A DNA stretch of 64,000 nucleotides from Streptomyces sp. NBC_00273 (GTDB lineage Bacteria; Actinomycetota; Actinomycetes; Streptomycetales; Streptomycetaceae). Below are positions 54,918-63,397 of this stretch, in pieces; position 1 is the stretch's first letter; each line of letters opens with the position of its first letter. The notes under the pieces are model-generated. The model did not search any database. It was not told the origin of the DNA and saw nothing but the letters and a program-made list of their open reading frames with translations. The stretch spans positions 868,001 to 932,000 of the forward strand of contig NZ_CP108067.1 in NCBI RefSeq assembly GCF_036178145.1. Reading direction: 5' to 3'. Position numbers and translations under genes: made by a program.

Positions 54918-55676
54918 ATGCACGCGCTTCTCGTCGAGGACGACGACCGCATGGCCCAGGCCCTCGGCACGGCCCTCGCCCAGCGCGGACACACCGTCCG
55001 CCGGGTCGGGCGCGCCCTGGACGCCCTGCGGCACGTCCGCGAAGCCGAGTTCGTCCTGCTCGACCTGGGCCTTCCCGACCTCGACGGGCTGGAACTGCTG
55101 CGCCGGCTGCGGACCGTCTGCGACGCGCCGCTGATCGTGGTGACCGCGCGCTGCGAGGAGCGCGACATCGTCCAGGGGCTGCGGGCGGGTGCCGACGACT
55201 ACGTGGTCAAGCCGTTCCGGATGGCCGAGCTGATGGCCCGCATCGACTCCGTACGGCGCCGGACGGATCCGCACCCGGGCCGGGACCCCGCCCCGACCGG
55301 GTCCCGGCCCGTGCGCACCGGCGACGTCGAGGTGGACCTCGCGGGTCGCACCGTCACGGTGGCGGGCGCCGCGGTGCGCCTCACCCGACGCGAGTTCGAC
55401 GTCCTCGCCTTCCTGGCCGCCCGCCCGAACGAGGTGCATTCCCGCGAGGTGATCCTGGACCGGATCTGGGGTGACGCCTTCCTCGCGGCCTCCCGCTCCC
55501 TGGACGTCCATGTGGCGGGCATCCGCGCCAAGACCGGGCGCTCCGGCCTGGTGCGTACGGTCCGGGGGTTCGGCTACCAGCTCGGCTTCCCGGCCCCGAC
55601 TCCGGCCCCGGCTCCCGTCCCGACTCCGGTCCCCGGCGCCGACCCCGCCCCCGACGTGCGGGGCGGCGAGCGGTGA
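54918..55676 (+). CDS. OmpR/PhoB-type response regulator
   Basis: 252 residues. The receiver domain has the acidic pair and phospho-Asp (LLVEDDDR, LLDLGLPDLDG), T/S in VVTARCEE and K in DYVVKPFR. The C-terminal winged helix is LTRREFDVLAFLAARPNEV...SLDVHVAGIRAKTG...RTVRGFGYQL. A Pro/Ala/Thr-rich tail follows. ATG 54918 with GAGGG at a good distance; upstream in-frame sequence consists of tandem DNA repeats. The stop overlaps the kinase start (GTGA). Confidence 0.92.
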   Translation: MHALLVEDDDRMAQALGTALAQRGHTVRRVGRALDALRHVREAEFVLLDLGLPDLDGLELLRRLRTVCDAPLIVVTARCEERDIVQGLRAGADDYVVKPFRMAELMARIDSVRRRTDPHPGRDPAPTGSRPVRTGDVEVDLAGRTVTVAGAAVRLTRREFDVLAFLAARPNEVHSREVILDRIWGDAFLAASRSLDVHVAGIRAKTGRSGLVRTVRGFGYQLGFPAPTPAPAPVPTPVPGADPAPDVRGGER

Positions 55677-57109
55677 GGCGCAGGCTGCTGGCGGTGCTGA
55701 TGGTGCTCATGGGGGCGGCGGCGCTGCTGCTGTGCATCCCCCTGGCCGATGCCTACGCGCGCGGGCGCACCGAGCACCTGCTCCTGCAACGGCGTTCGGA
55801 GGCCGTACGGTTCGCCGACCTCGCCGACCGGATGCGTACCGCCGCCGACCGGGCGGAGCTCTCGGCCGAGATCGGCCGCTACGCCCAGCTGTACGGGGCC
55901 GGAGTGGTCGTGGTCGACTCCGCGGGGGCGACGGTGGCCCGGGCCGGGACCGGACCGGCGGCCGAGGCCGCCACGAACGCGGCCACCGACGCCGATTCCC
56001 CCGAGGGCGGCTCCTCCGAAGGGACGGAGGCCCGTCGCCGTGCCCTCACCGGCCGCTCGACCGACCGGCTGCCCACCCTTCGCCCCTGGGGACCGCGCAC
56101 CGTCGTGCTGGCCGAGCCGGTGGGCCGGGACGAGCGGGTGAGCGGGGCGGTCCTGATGGCCGTGCCCACCGAGGTCGCCCGCCGGGACGTGACCGTGCGC
56201 TGGTCGCTCATCGCCGCCGGGGCGTTCGGCGCCTTCGCGGCAGCCGCACTGGTCGCGGCCGGGATCACGCGCTGGCTGATGCGCCCGGTACTGGACCTGG
56301 ACCGGGCGGTCGGGCGGCTGACCGCCGGCAGCCTGCAGGCCCGGGCCGTGTCCGACACCGGTCCGCCGGAACTGCGCCGTCTGCGGCAGCACTTCAACAC
56401 CATGGCGGAGGCGATGGCCGACTCCATCGGCCGGCAGCGCGACTTCGTCGCGGACGCCTCCCACCAGCTGCGCAATCCGCTGGCCACTCTGGTGCTGCAG
56501 CTGGAGAACGTCGAGCCGCACCTCGTACCCGGGCCGGGCCTGGCCGAGCACGGCCGTGCGCTGGACGAGGCGGAGCGCCTGGAGGAGCTGCTCGACGGTC
56601 TGCTGGCACTCGCCCGCGTGGAATCGGGCGCGGCGGAGCTGGGCGACGAGGACGTGTCGCGGGCGGTACGGGACCGGGTGACGGCCTGGACCCCGGTCTT
56701 CCGCGCCGCGGGGGTGGAGCTCGTGGCCACCGGCCTCGCCGAGGGCCTGCCGGCGCGCGGCCTGCCCGACGCGGCGGGCCGGATCCTCGACGCGCTCCTC
56801 GACAACGCCGTGAAGTTCGTCCCGCGCGGCGGCCACGTCGAGGTGTGCGCCGCGCACGCGGCCGACGGGAGCGCCGACGCCGTCGTACGGGTCGCGGACG
56901 ACGGCCCGGGGGTGCCGCAGGAGCAACTGCCGCTGCTGCTGCGCCGTTTCGCGCGCTCCCCGGAGCACCAGAACGTCCCCGGCAGCGGCCTGGGGCTGGC
57001 CATCGCCGACGAGATCGCCCGGATCAGCGGCGGCCGGCTCGACGTCCGCGGCAACGAGCCGCACGGCCTGGTGGCCGAGCTCCGACTCCCGTCCCCTCCC
57101 CCCGAGTGA
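55673..57109 (+). CDS. Sensor histidine kinase partner of the response regulator
   Basis: 478 residues. One N-terminal membrane segment (LLAVLMVLMGAAALLLCIPLA), an extracytoplasmic sensor of about 150 residues, a second segment (about 180-205), HAMP, then HisKA with FVADASHQLRNPLATL (phospho-His) and HATPase_c with ALLDNAVKFVPRGG, DDGPGVP and GSGLGLAIADEIARISGG. The GTG overlaps the regulator stop, so the pair is a tight operon. It is convergent with a TAXI-type binding lipoprotein, 4 bp apart, which may deliver its ligand. Confidence 0.93.
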   Translation: MRRRLLAVLMVLMGAAALLLCIPLADAYARGRTEHLLLQRRSEAVRFADLADRMRTAADRAELSAEIGRYAQLYGAGVVVVDSAGATVARAGTGPAAEAATNAATDADSPEGGSSEGTEARRRALTGRSTDRLPTLRPWGPRTVVLAEPVGRDERVSGAVLMAVPTEVARRDVTVRWSLIAAGAFGAFAAAALVAAGITRWLMRPVLDLDRAVGRLTAGSLQARAVSDTGPPELRRLRQHFNTMAEAMADSIGRQRDFVADASHQLRNPLATLVLQLENVEPHLVPGPGLAEHGRALDEAERLEELLDGLLALARVESGAAELGDEDVSRAVRDRVTAWTPVFRAAGVELVATGLAEGLPARGLPDAAGRILDALLDNAVKFVPRGGHVEVCAAHAADGSADAVVRVADDGPGVPQEQLPLLLRRFARSPEHQNVPGSGLGLAIADEIARISGGRLDVRGNEPHGLVAELRLPSPPPE

Positions 57110-57113
57110 GGTC

Positions 57114-58106
57114 TCAGCCGTACACCGAGCGGTAGTGGGCGGCCGCGCCCGGGTGGAGCGGGACCTCGCCGGTGGAGATGGCGAAGCGGGGCTCCAGCCG
57201 GGCCCCCGCCGTCACCTCCCGCAGCAGGTCGCGCCACCGCGCGAACACCACCTCGAGCAGGTCACGTACCGCGCCCTGCGGTACGTCGGTCCGTGCCAGG
57301 AGGTAGTTGCCGACGCCGACGGTTCCCACCGGCTCCGTCAGCCCGTAGACGCCGGCCGGCAGCGTGACCGCCGTGTAGACGGGGCCGTGGCGTTCCCGCA
57401 GCGCACCGACGTGGGCGTCGAGCGGCAGGAACCGCAGCGGCAGCTCGCGCGCCAGGTCCGCCAGGGCCGGTGTGGGCACCCCTCCGGACCAGAACAGCGC
57501 GTCGACCGAGCCCTCGCGCAGGGCGCTCACGGAGGCGGCGAGGCCCAGCTGCCGCTCGTCCGCCACCGGCGCCGCGGGCACCGGTGCGGGCGCGGGTGCG
57601 CCGCTCAGCCCGGCCGCCCGCAGGACCCGTTCCGCGACGACCTGCACCCCGGAGCCTGCCGCGCCCGCCGCGACCGGGCGTCCGGCGAGGTCCCGCACCG
57701 AGCGCACCGGCCCGTCGGCCGGGACGATCAGGTGCGTGTAGTTCACGTAGACCCTGGCCAGGGCCGTCACGGCGGCCGGCCGGGGGAACGGCTCGCGCCC
57801 CAGCACCGCGTCCTCGGCCACGTCCGCCATGGCCAGGGCCAGCTCGACGGAGCCCTCGTCCAGCTTCCGCAGGTTGTTCACGCTGGCCGCGGTGCTCACC
57901 GGGACGATCTCTATCCGGCGGCCGCTCTCGGCAACGGCCTGCGCGAGGGCCTGCCCGAACGCGTTGTACGGTCCGCCCTCGGGACCCGTCGCGAGCCGCA
58001 GTCGCCGTACCGGTCCGGAATCCCCCGAGCAGCCGGCCGGCAATGCCGCCAGGACACCGAGGCCGAAACCCATCACCCGCCGCCGGGTCACTTCTGAGCT
58101 GGTCAC
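57114..58106 (-). CDS. TAXI family TRAP-type solute-binding lipoprotein
   Basis: 330 residues. The signal has a twin-arginine-like TRRRVMGFGLGVLAALPAGC and a lipobox (LPAGC, Cys about 26). Then LRLATGPEGGPYNAFGQALAQAV, IEIVPVSTAASVNNLRKL and LFWSGGVPTPALADLA are typical of TAXI substrate-binding subunits. No DctM/DctQ membrane permease genes are visible, so it is an orphan subunit, which in several bacteria serves as a sensory partner of a histidine kinase. Confidence 0.87.
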   Translation of the reverse strand: MTSSEVTRRRVMGFGLGVLAALPAGCSGDSGPVRRLRLATGPEGGPYNAFGQALAQAVAESGRRIEIVPVSTAASVNNLRKLDEGSVELALAMADVAEDAVLGREPFPRPAAVTALARVYVNYTHLIVPADGPVRSVRDLAGRPVAAGAAGSGVQVVAERVLRAAGLSGAPAPAPVPAAPVADERQLGLAASVSALREGSVDALFWSGGVPTPALADLARELPLRFLPLDAHVGALRERHGPVYTAVTLPAGVYGLTEPVGTVGVGNYLLARTDVPQGAVRDLLEVVFARWRDLLREVTAGARLEPRFAISTGEVPLHPGAAAHYRSVYG

Positions 58107-58198
58107 GCCGGAAGCCTAGGCCCAGATGTCAAGCCACGGGATTCCGGGGCGTGACCTGTCCTTTCTCATCCTTTTCCCTGAAAGAGGCAATTACTCCG

Positions 58199-58218
58199 GA
58201 TCGAACAGGATCGAACAG
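58199..58218 (+). repeat. Direct repeat overlapping the ribosome site of the small membrane protein
   Basis: Two head-to-tail copies of GGATCGAACA; the second ends directly at the AGGAGA ribosome site of the gene starting at GTG 58228. Confidence 0.6.
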
Positions 58219-58227
58219 GAGAAACGC

Positions 58228-58554
58228 GTGCGCATCGCGATCATCATTGGAGCAGCCGCCATCGCGGCGGTCGCCAGCGTCATCTACATCCGACATCTCT
58301 CAAAAATCGACTGCCGAGACCGGTACATTCTCCCGACATTCCTCAACCACGGAATCGTTCCGTTCCGGATCGAAATCACCTACGGGTTCGTGTTGGGCGT
58401 GAGCCTGGTCGTGCTCAACAACGTGCTGCCGCTATGGGCGAGCCTCGCCGTCTTCTTGGCAGCGGTACTGCCCTCCACGGAACTGACACGCCGCCGCCAC
58501 AATCGCCGTGTCGAAAGCCTCACCACATCGGCCGGCGATTCCGACGTCCCCTAG
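58228..58554 (+). CDS. Small hypothetical membrane protein of lower GC
   Basis: 108 residues. The N-terminal segment (IAIIIGAAAIAAVASVIYI) and a second hydrophobic region (FVLGVSLVVLNNVLPLWASLAVFLAAVLP) span the membrane; the middle is DCRDRYILPTFLNHG. Codon use is less GC-biased than that of the neighbours, suggesting recent acquisition. No family recognised. GTG 58228 has AGGAGA five bases upstream. Confidence 0.6.
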   Translation: MRIAIIIGAAAIAAVASVIYIRHLSKIDCRDRYILPTFLNHGIVPFRIEITYGFVLGVSLVVLNNVLPLWASLAVFLAAVLPSTELTRRRHNRRVESLTTSAGDSDVP

Positions 58555-58804
58555 TGCTGCGGGCAGCCCTGATGGCACACGGCCGCGCGCAGCGCAAGGC
58601 GCCGACTCCACCCACCCCGACCGCGGCCCCACCGCGGCCCGACAAGACGCTCGACGATCTCGGCGGTGTCCACGTCCCCACGGGGCTTACGGAGCACGGC
58701 GGCGCGGTGACGGCGTTCTTCCGGCCCTGGACCGTGGAATTCGAGCGAGTGACCGCCCCGTACGGACCCGGCCGGCCGGGCAGCCCCCCGGTAGCGTCGC
58801 CGCC

Positions 58805-59677
58805 ATGCGCTACCACCACGTCGACGTGTTCACCGACCGCCCCTACAGCGGCAACAGCCTCGCCGTGTTCCCCGAGGCCGATCCGCTGACCGGCGCCCAG
58901 ATGCGGACCATCACCCAGGAACTGCGCCACTTCGAGTCCGTCTTCCTCATGCGCGACGGCTCGCCCGGGCGGCCGCGCTCGTGGCGGGCGCGGGTCTTCG
59001 ACCTCGCGGGGGAGCTGGACTTCGCCGGGCACCCCCTCATCGGCGCCGCCGCCGTCCTGCACGCCCTCCACGGCGCGGCCGACCACGAGGCCTGGACCCT
59101 GCACCTGCCCGACCGTCCGGTGGAGGTCGCCACCGAACGCCGGGGCCCCGGCCGGTACGCGAGCCTCCTCGACCAGGGCGCGGCCGCCTTCCTCGGCCGC
59201 CCCGAACCCGAAGGCCTCGCCCCCCTGTTCGCCCTCGACGCCGGTGACCTGGACCCCGGCCTGCCCCCGGAGGTGGTCTCCACGGGGCTGCGCTACCTGG
59301 TGGTCCCCGTCCGCGGCGACGCGCTCGCCCGCGCCCGCGTCACGCAACCGCTCGACGCACCCCTGGCCCGCCTCGGCGCCGAGTTCGCCTACTTGCTGGA
59401 CGCCGCGGCCATGGAGGGCAGGCACTGGAACAACGACGGGATCGTGGAAGACGTCGCCACCGGGAGCGGTGCGGGGTGCGTCGCCGCCTATCTGCGCAGC
59501 CACGGCCGGATCGGCGCCGGGGAGCCGAGCCTGCTGCATCAGGGCCGCTTCACCGGGCGCCCCGCCGCGATGACCGTCAGCGCCGACGGCCACGGCCGGG
59601 ACATCCGCTCGGTACGCGTCGGCGGCGGTGTCGCCCTCGTCGGCGAGGGACGCCTGCGCGAGCTCCCGCAGCCCTGA
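58805..59677 (+). CDS. PhzF family isomerase/epimerase-like protein
   Basis: 290 residues of the diaminopimelate-epimerase fold. The opening VDVFTDRPYSGNSLAVF, HFESVFLM, ARVFDLAGELDFAGHPLIGAA (the catalytic-Glu region of PhzF is near FFESVF; here HFESVF with Glu) and the C-terminal VATGSGAGCVAAYL are diagnostic. It probably isomerises a small acid. ATG 58805; no strong ribosome site. The 250 bp upstream holds no clear gene. Confidence 0.88.
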   Translation: MRYHHVDVFTDRPYSGNSLAVFPEADPLTGAQMRTITQELRHFESVFLMRDGSPGRPRSWRARVFDLAGELDFAGHPLIGAAAVLHALHGAADHEAWTLHLPDRPVEVATERRGPGRYASLLDQGAAAFLGRPEPEGLAPLFALDAGDLDPGLPPEVVSTGLRYLVVPVRGDALARARVTQPLDAPLARLGAEFAYLLDAAAMEGRHWNNDGIVEDVATGSGAGCVAAYLRSHGRIGAGEPSLLHQGRFTGRPAAMTVSADGHGRDIRSVRVGGGVALVGEGRLRELPQP

Positions 59678-59774
59678 GGCTCTCCGGCGGCGGACGGCTC
59701 CCCTCGCGACCGGGGGCCCGTGCACCTAGCCTGAGGGTGTTGCCCGGGGCCCTCGGACGGCAGGAGACCATGCC

Positions 59775-61055
59775 GTGAAGCCAACCCACCTCCGGCTGCG
59801 CCGGGCCTGCGCGGCCGCCGCCGCAACAGGAGCGCTCCTCGTCCCGGCCGCGGGCTCCGCAGCCGGGACGGACCTTCCCGGGCGGTCGGCTCCCGCTCCC
59901 GTGGCCGCCGCCGCTCCCACCCCGCCCCCGCCCCCTTCCCCGGACACCGGTACGGGCTTCACACCGCTCACACCGGCCGTCGCGGCGCAACTGGACGCGG
60001 CCGTGCGTCAGGTCATGCGCGAAGCGCAGGTGCCGGGCGTGACGGTCGGACTCTGGGCCCCCGGCAAGGGAAGCTACGTACGGTCCTTCGGCGTGGCGGA
60101 CAAGGCGACCGGCGCGCCGATGGCTCCCGACCTCCACGTGCGCATCGGCAGTGAGACCAAGACGTTCACGGTCACCGCCCTCCTCCAACTGGTCGACCAG
60201 GGGAAGGTGGGCCTGGACGACCACATCGGCGCCTACGTCACGGGCGTTCCGAACGGTGACCGCATCACCCTGCGCGAGCTGGCGGGCATGCGCAGCGGAC
60301 TCTTCAACTACAGCATGGACGGGGACTTCATCACGCAACTCCAGGCCCATCCGGAGAAGTACGTCCCGCCGCGGCAGTTGCTCGACTACTCCTTCAAGCA
60401 CCCCGTGCAGTTCGAGCCGGGCGCGGAGTTCGAATACAGCAACACCAACCTGATCCTGCTCGGTCTGGTGGTGGAGAAGATCACCGGCCGGCCGCTCCAC
60501 GAAGTGATCACCAAGGACGTCCTGGGACCGGCCGGACTCCGCAGCACCGTCTTCCCGACGAGCCCGGCCCTGCCGGTGCCCTACGCGCACGGCTACACCG
60601 ACCAGACGGCTTCGGGCAAGGTCGAGGACTCGACCCGCTGGAACCCGTCTTGGGCCTGGGCCGCCGGAGAGATGGTCTCCGACCTCCAGGACCTGCGCAG
60701 CTGGGCCCGCACCCTCGCCACGGGCACGCTGCTGAAGCCCGCGACCCAGGCGGAGCGCCTGAAGACCACCCCGATGGACATTCCGGGTGCCGGCTACGGA
60801 CTGGGCATCTTCGACGTCCAGGGCTGGATCGGCCACAACGGCTCCATCCCCGGATACGAGGTCCTGCCCGTCTACCTGCCGTCGGCGAGGGCGACGATGG
60901 TCATCGTCTTGAACACCGACAACCAGTACAAGGGCCAGGAGCCCAGCACGCTCTTCGGCGAGGCGGTCACCAGCATCGTCACCCCCGACCACGTGTATCC
61001 CGGCCACAAACCCGTCGCACCCAAGAGCGACCGGCCGACCGACCGACCGGAATAG
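59775..61055 (+). CDS. Serine hydrolase / beta-lactamase-fold D-Ala-D-Ala carboxypeptidase-like
   Basis: 426 residues. A signal peptide (RLRRACAAAAATGALLVPAAGSAAG) plus Pro-rich linker precede the penicillin-binding fold. Motif 1 SxxK is GSETKTF; motif 2 YxN is EFEYSNTNLI; motif 3 is GHNGSIPGYE (HxG). Similar to class C/esterase-type enzymes and Streptomyces R61-like carboxypeptidase. Secreted; acts on peptidoglycan peptides or esters. GTG 59775 follows AGGAGACC. Confidence 0.87.
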   Translation: MKPTHLRLRRACAAAAATGALLVPAAGSAAGTDLPGRSAPAPVAAAAPTPPPPPSPDTGTGFTPLTPAVAAQLDAAVRQVMREAQVPGVTVGLWAPGKGSYVRSFGVADKATGAPMAPDLHVRIGSETKTFTVTALLQLVDQGKVGLDDHIGAYVTGVPNGDRITLRELAGMRSGLFNYSMDGDFITQLQAHPEKYVPPRQLLDYSFKHPVQFEPGAEFEYSNTNLILLGLVVEKITGRPLHEVITKDVLGPAGLRSTVFPTSPALPVPYAHGYTDQTASGKVEDSTRWNPSWAWAAGEMVSDLQDLRSWARTLATGTLLKPATQAERLKTTPMDIPGAGYGLGIFDVQGWIGHNGSIPGYEVLPVYLPSARATMVIVLNTDNQYKGQEPSTLFGEAVTSIVTPDHVYPGHKPVAPKSDRPTDRPE

Positions 61056-61343
61056 CCCGCAGTTCCAACGGGCCTTGAGGGTCCATCAGCGTCGAGTCCC
61101 GGCCAGAATCGACCGGGAGGAATTCCGATCGGCCGACCGATTCCATACGGGTGACCGTTCCGGAAACACCCGGTGAAACGCGGTCAACAAGCCGCCGCCA
61201 GGGCCGGATCGGCCGCGCTCAGAAGGTGCCCGGGTCAACTGTGTTGTCCGACAGATGAGTTACTACCCAGAAGACATGGAACGTCGCTCAGAGTTCGGGT
61301 AGCTTTCCTTCACGTCGCCGCCACACCCGGGGCACAGGGCCCC
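61056..61343. promoter_or_regulatory. Upstream region of the CDPS/P450 operon
   Basis: 288 bp without a gene. It contains an inverted repeat around GATCGGCCGACCGATT (61127-61142) and the TGTCCGACA inverted repeat (61245-61253). The region is a candidate binding site for a pathway-specific regulator; no regulator gene is in the window next to the cluster. Confidence 0.4.
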
Positions 61344-62084
61344 ATGGGACTAGCGGCGCAAAGGACCCGACCCCTGTTGACGACAGCAACCGAAGTCTTC
61401 ACAGTCCGGCCGTACACCCCGCATTGCCAGGTGATCAGCACCGAAGGCGATCATGCCGTCATCGGTATTTCCCCGGGGAACAGTTACTTTTCGGCCCAAC
61501 GTGTCAATGACCTTGCCCACTGGGGCCTGCGCAACTTCGAGCAGGTCGACCTCATCTACACCGACATGCACGTGGCCGAGATGTACGAGGCTCTCGGCTA
61601 CGGCGAGGACGAAGCGCGCCGGAAGGCGGTGAAGAACCTGCGCGGCGTCCGCGCCAAGGTGAACAACGCCGCCGCAGAGGCCGACCCCACCGGCACCCGC
61701 CTCCGCGCCCGTCCGATGTCGTCCCTCACCGACATCCCGGCCTACCGGGCGCTCCACAGTCACCTGACCACCCTGCTGGACACCGACCCGGAGTTCCGCA
61801 AGACCAGCAACTCGCTGGTCGACGCGTTCCTCTCGTCCAAGGTCCTGAACGGGAAGGCCGCCACCACACGGCAGCGCGACGTGTGCTTGGAGTACGTCTG
61901 CGCCGAGATGCCGCTCTTCCTCGACACGCCGGCCATTCTGGGCGTGCCGTCCTCCCTCAATTGCTACCACCAGCTCCTGCCCATGGCGGAACTGCTCTAC
62001 TCACGCGGCTCGGGCCTGCGCGCCTCGCGCAACCAGGGTCACGCCATCATCACCCCCGCCGAAGGAGCTCCCGATGTCCGCTGA
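61344..62084 (+). CDS. tRNA-dependent cyclodipeptide synthase, Rv2275-like
   Basis: Makes a cyclic dipeptide from two aminoacyl-tRNAs. 246 residues from ATG 61344. The nucleophile motif is [12 protein letters not shown] (Ser 43), the second catalytic pair is in [12 protein letters not shown] (Tyr 184, Glu 188, spacing 4 as in AlbC), and [10 protein letters not shown] holds Tyr 208/His 209. These fit the NYH-type subfamily (Asn 46-Tyr-His). Long blocks ([75 protein letters not shown]) agree with M. tuberculosis Rv2275, the cyclo(Tyr-Tyr) synthase, as I remember it. Product cyclo(Tyr-Tyr) is inference. The start has no strong ribosome site. It overlaps the P450 gene by 11 bp. Confidence 0.93.
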   Translation: MGLAAQRTRPLLTTATEVFTVRPYTPHCQVISTEGDHAVIGISPGNSYFSAQRVNDLAHWGLRNFEQVDLIYTDMHVAEMYEALGYGEDEARRKAVKNLRGVRAKVNNAAAEADPTGTRLRARPMSSLTDIPAYRALHSHLTTLLDTDPEFRKTSNSLVDAFLSSKVLNGKAATTRQRDVCLEYVCAEMPLFLDTPAILGVPSSLNCYHQLLPMAELLYSRGSGLRASRNQGHAIITPAEGAPDVR

Positions 62085-63258
62085 CACCCTGCTCGACTTC
62101 CCCTTCTCCGCGCGCGGCGACCAGCTCCCGCCCGAGGTCGAGGAGCTGCGCGCCGAACCGGTGAAGCGGGTGCGCACGATAGCCGGGGACGAGGCCTGGC
62201 TCGTCTCCTCCTATCCGCTGGCCAAGCAGGTCCTCGAGGATCCCCGGTTCAGCCTGAAGGACACCTCGGCCCCGGGCGCGCCCCGCCAGTACGCGCTGAC
62301 GATCCCGCCCGAGGTCGTCAACAACATGGGCAACATCACCGGCGCGGGACTGCGCAAGGCCGTCCTCAAGGCGATCAACCCGAAGACGGACGGGCTCACC
62401 GACTGGATGCGCGCCCAGGCCACCAGCCTGGTCGACGGTCTCCTGAGCCACGGGGCGCCGGTCGACCTGCGCGGCCAGTTCACCAACCCGTACGCCGAGA
62501 ACCTGCACTGCCGCATCCTCGGCATTCCCGAGTCCGACGCTCCGCGCCTCGCGGCCAGCCTCGACATCGCGTTCATGAACTCGGCCTGCCCGGTCACCGG
62601 CGCCAAGCTCAACTGGGACCGCGACATCGCCTACATGGTGGAGCGCCTCGACGACCCCACCACCACCGGCCTGATCGCCGAGCTCGCCGCCCTGCGCAAC
62701 GACCCCGACTACGACCACCTGACGGACGAGATGCTCGCCACCGTCGGCGTCACGCTGTTCGGCGCGGGGGTCATCTCCACCATGGGCTTCCTGACCATGG
62801 CGATCTTCTCCCTCCTCCAGAACCCCGAGATGTGGGAGCGGCTGCGCAAGGAGCCGGAGAAGATCCCGGCCGCCGTGGACGAACTCCTGCGCATCAACCT
62901 GTCGATCGCCGACGGCCTGCCCCGGCTCGCGCTGGAGGACCTCACCCTCGGCGACGTCGAGGTGAAGAAGGGCGAGCTGATGCTCGTCCTGGTCGAGGCC
63001 GCCAACACCGACCCGGACGTGTACCCCGACCCGCACGTCGCGGACATCGACCGGCCGAACGCCGGCACGCACCTCTCCTTCGGCGGCGGACAGCACTACT
63101 GCCCGGCCACCGCACTCGGCAAGCGGCACACCGAGATCGCCGTCGAAGTGCTCCTGGAGAAGATGCCCAACCTGGCCCTCGCCGTGCCGGTCGACCAGCT
63201 CGTGTGGCGCACCCGCTTCATGAAGCGCATCCCGGAGCGCCTGCCCGTGCTCTGGTGA
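62074..63258 (+). CDS. cyp121: CYP121-like cytochrome P450 (mycocyclosin-synthase type)
   Basis: 394 residues, two fewer than M. tuberculosis CYP121. Shared blocks from memory of that enzyme: EVPFSARGD-like start, [33 protein letters not shown] (I-helix), [16 protein letters not shown], haem loop [13 protein letters not shown] (Cys about 343), and the C-terminus [16 protein letters not shown]. The active-site Trp and Ser equivalents appear kept, but the Gln385/Arg386 pair is Met-Lys here (383/384). CYP121 couples the two Tyr rings of cyclo(Tyr-Tyr). GGAG lies just before ATG 62074. Confidence 0.92.
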   Translation: MSADTLLDFPFSARGDQLPPEVEELRAEPVKRVRTIAGDEAWLVSSYPLAKQVLEDPRFSLKDTSAPGAPRQYALTIPPEVVNNMGNITGAGLRKAVLKAINPKTDGLTDWMRAQATSLVDGLLSHGAPVDLRGQFTNPYAENLHCRILGIPESDAPRLAASLDIAFMNSACPVTGAKLNWDRDIAYMVERLDDPTTTGLIAELAALRNDPDYDHLTDEMLATVGVTLFGAGVISTMGFLTMAIFSLLQNPEMWERLRKEPEKIPAAVDELLRINLSIADGLPRLALEDLTLGDVEVKKGELMLVLVEAANTDPDVYPDPHVADIDRPNAGTHLSFGGGQHYCPATALGKRHTEIAVEVLLEKMPNLALAVPVDQLVWRTRFMKRIPERLPVLW

Positions 63259-63296
63259 CCGCGTGGGCGCGCGGGACGACGCGCCTGCCCGATGAT

Positions 63297-63327
63297 GGCC
63301 CCGGCCGGGGGGAATCCGGCCGGGGCC
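63297..63327. terminator. Perfect bidirectional terminator between convergent genes
   Basis: A 12-bp perfect stem (GGCCCCGGCCGG / CCGGCCGGGGCC) with a 7-nt loop, midway between the convergent ends of the P450 and the hydrolase. Confidence 0.8.
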
Positions 63328-63397
63328 GTCGCCCTGCCCGCCCGGCCCGAACCGCCCCGCCCCGCGCCGCGCCCGGCCCCCGTAACGGCCACTGCAC

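Noticed and set aside
58572..58804. A possible small gene just before the PhzF gene
   Set aside because: The frame runs on into the PhzF gene in another phase and then becomes Thr/Pro/Ser-rich; no family and no ribosome site. Left as intergenic.
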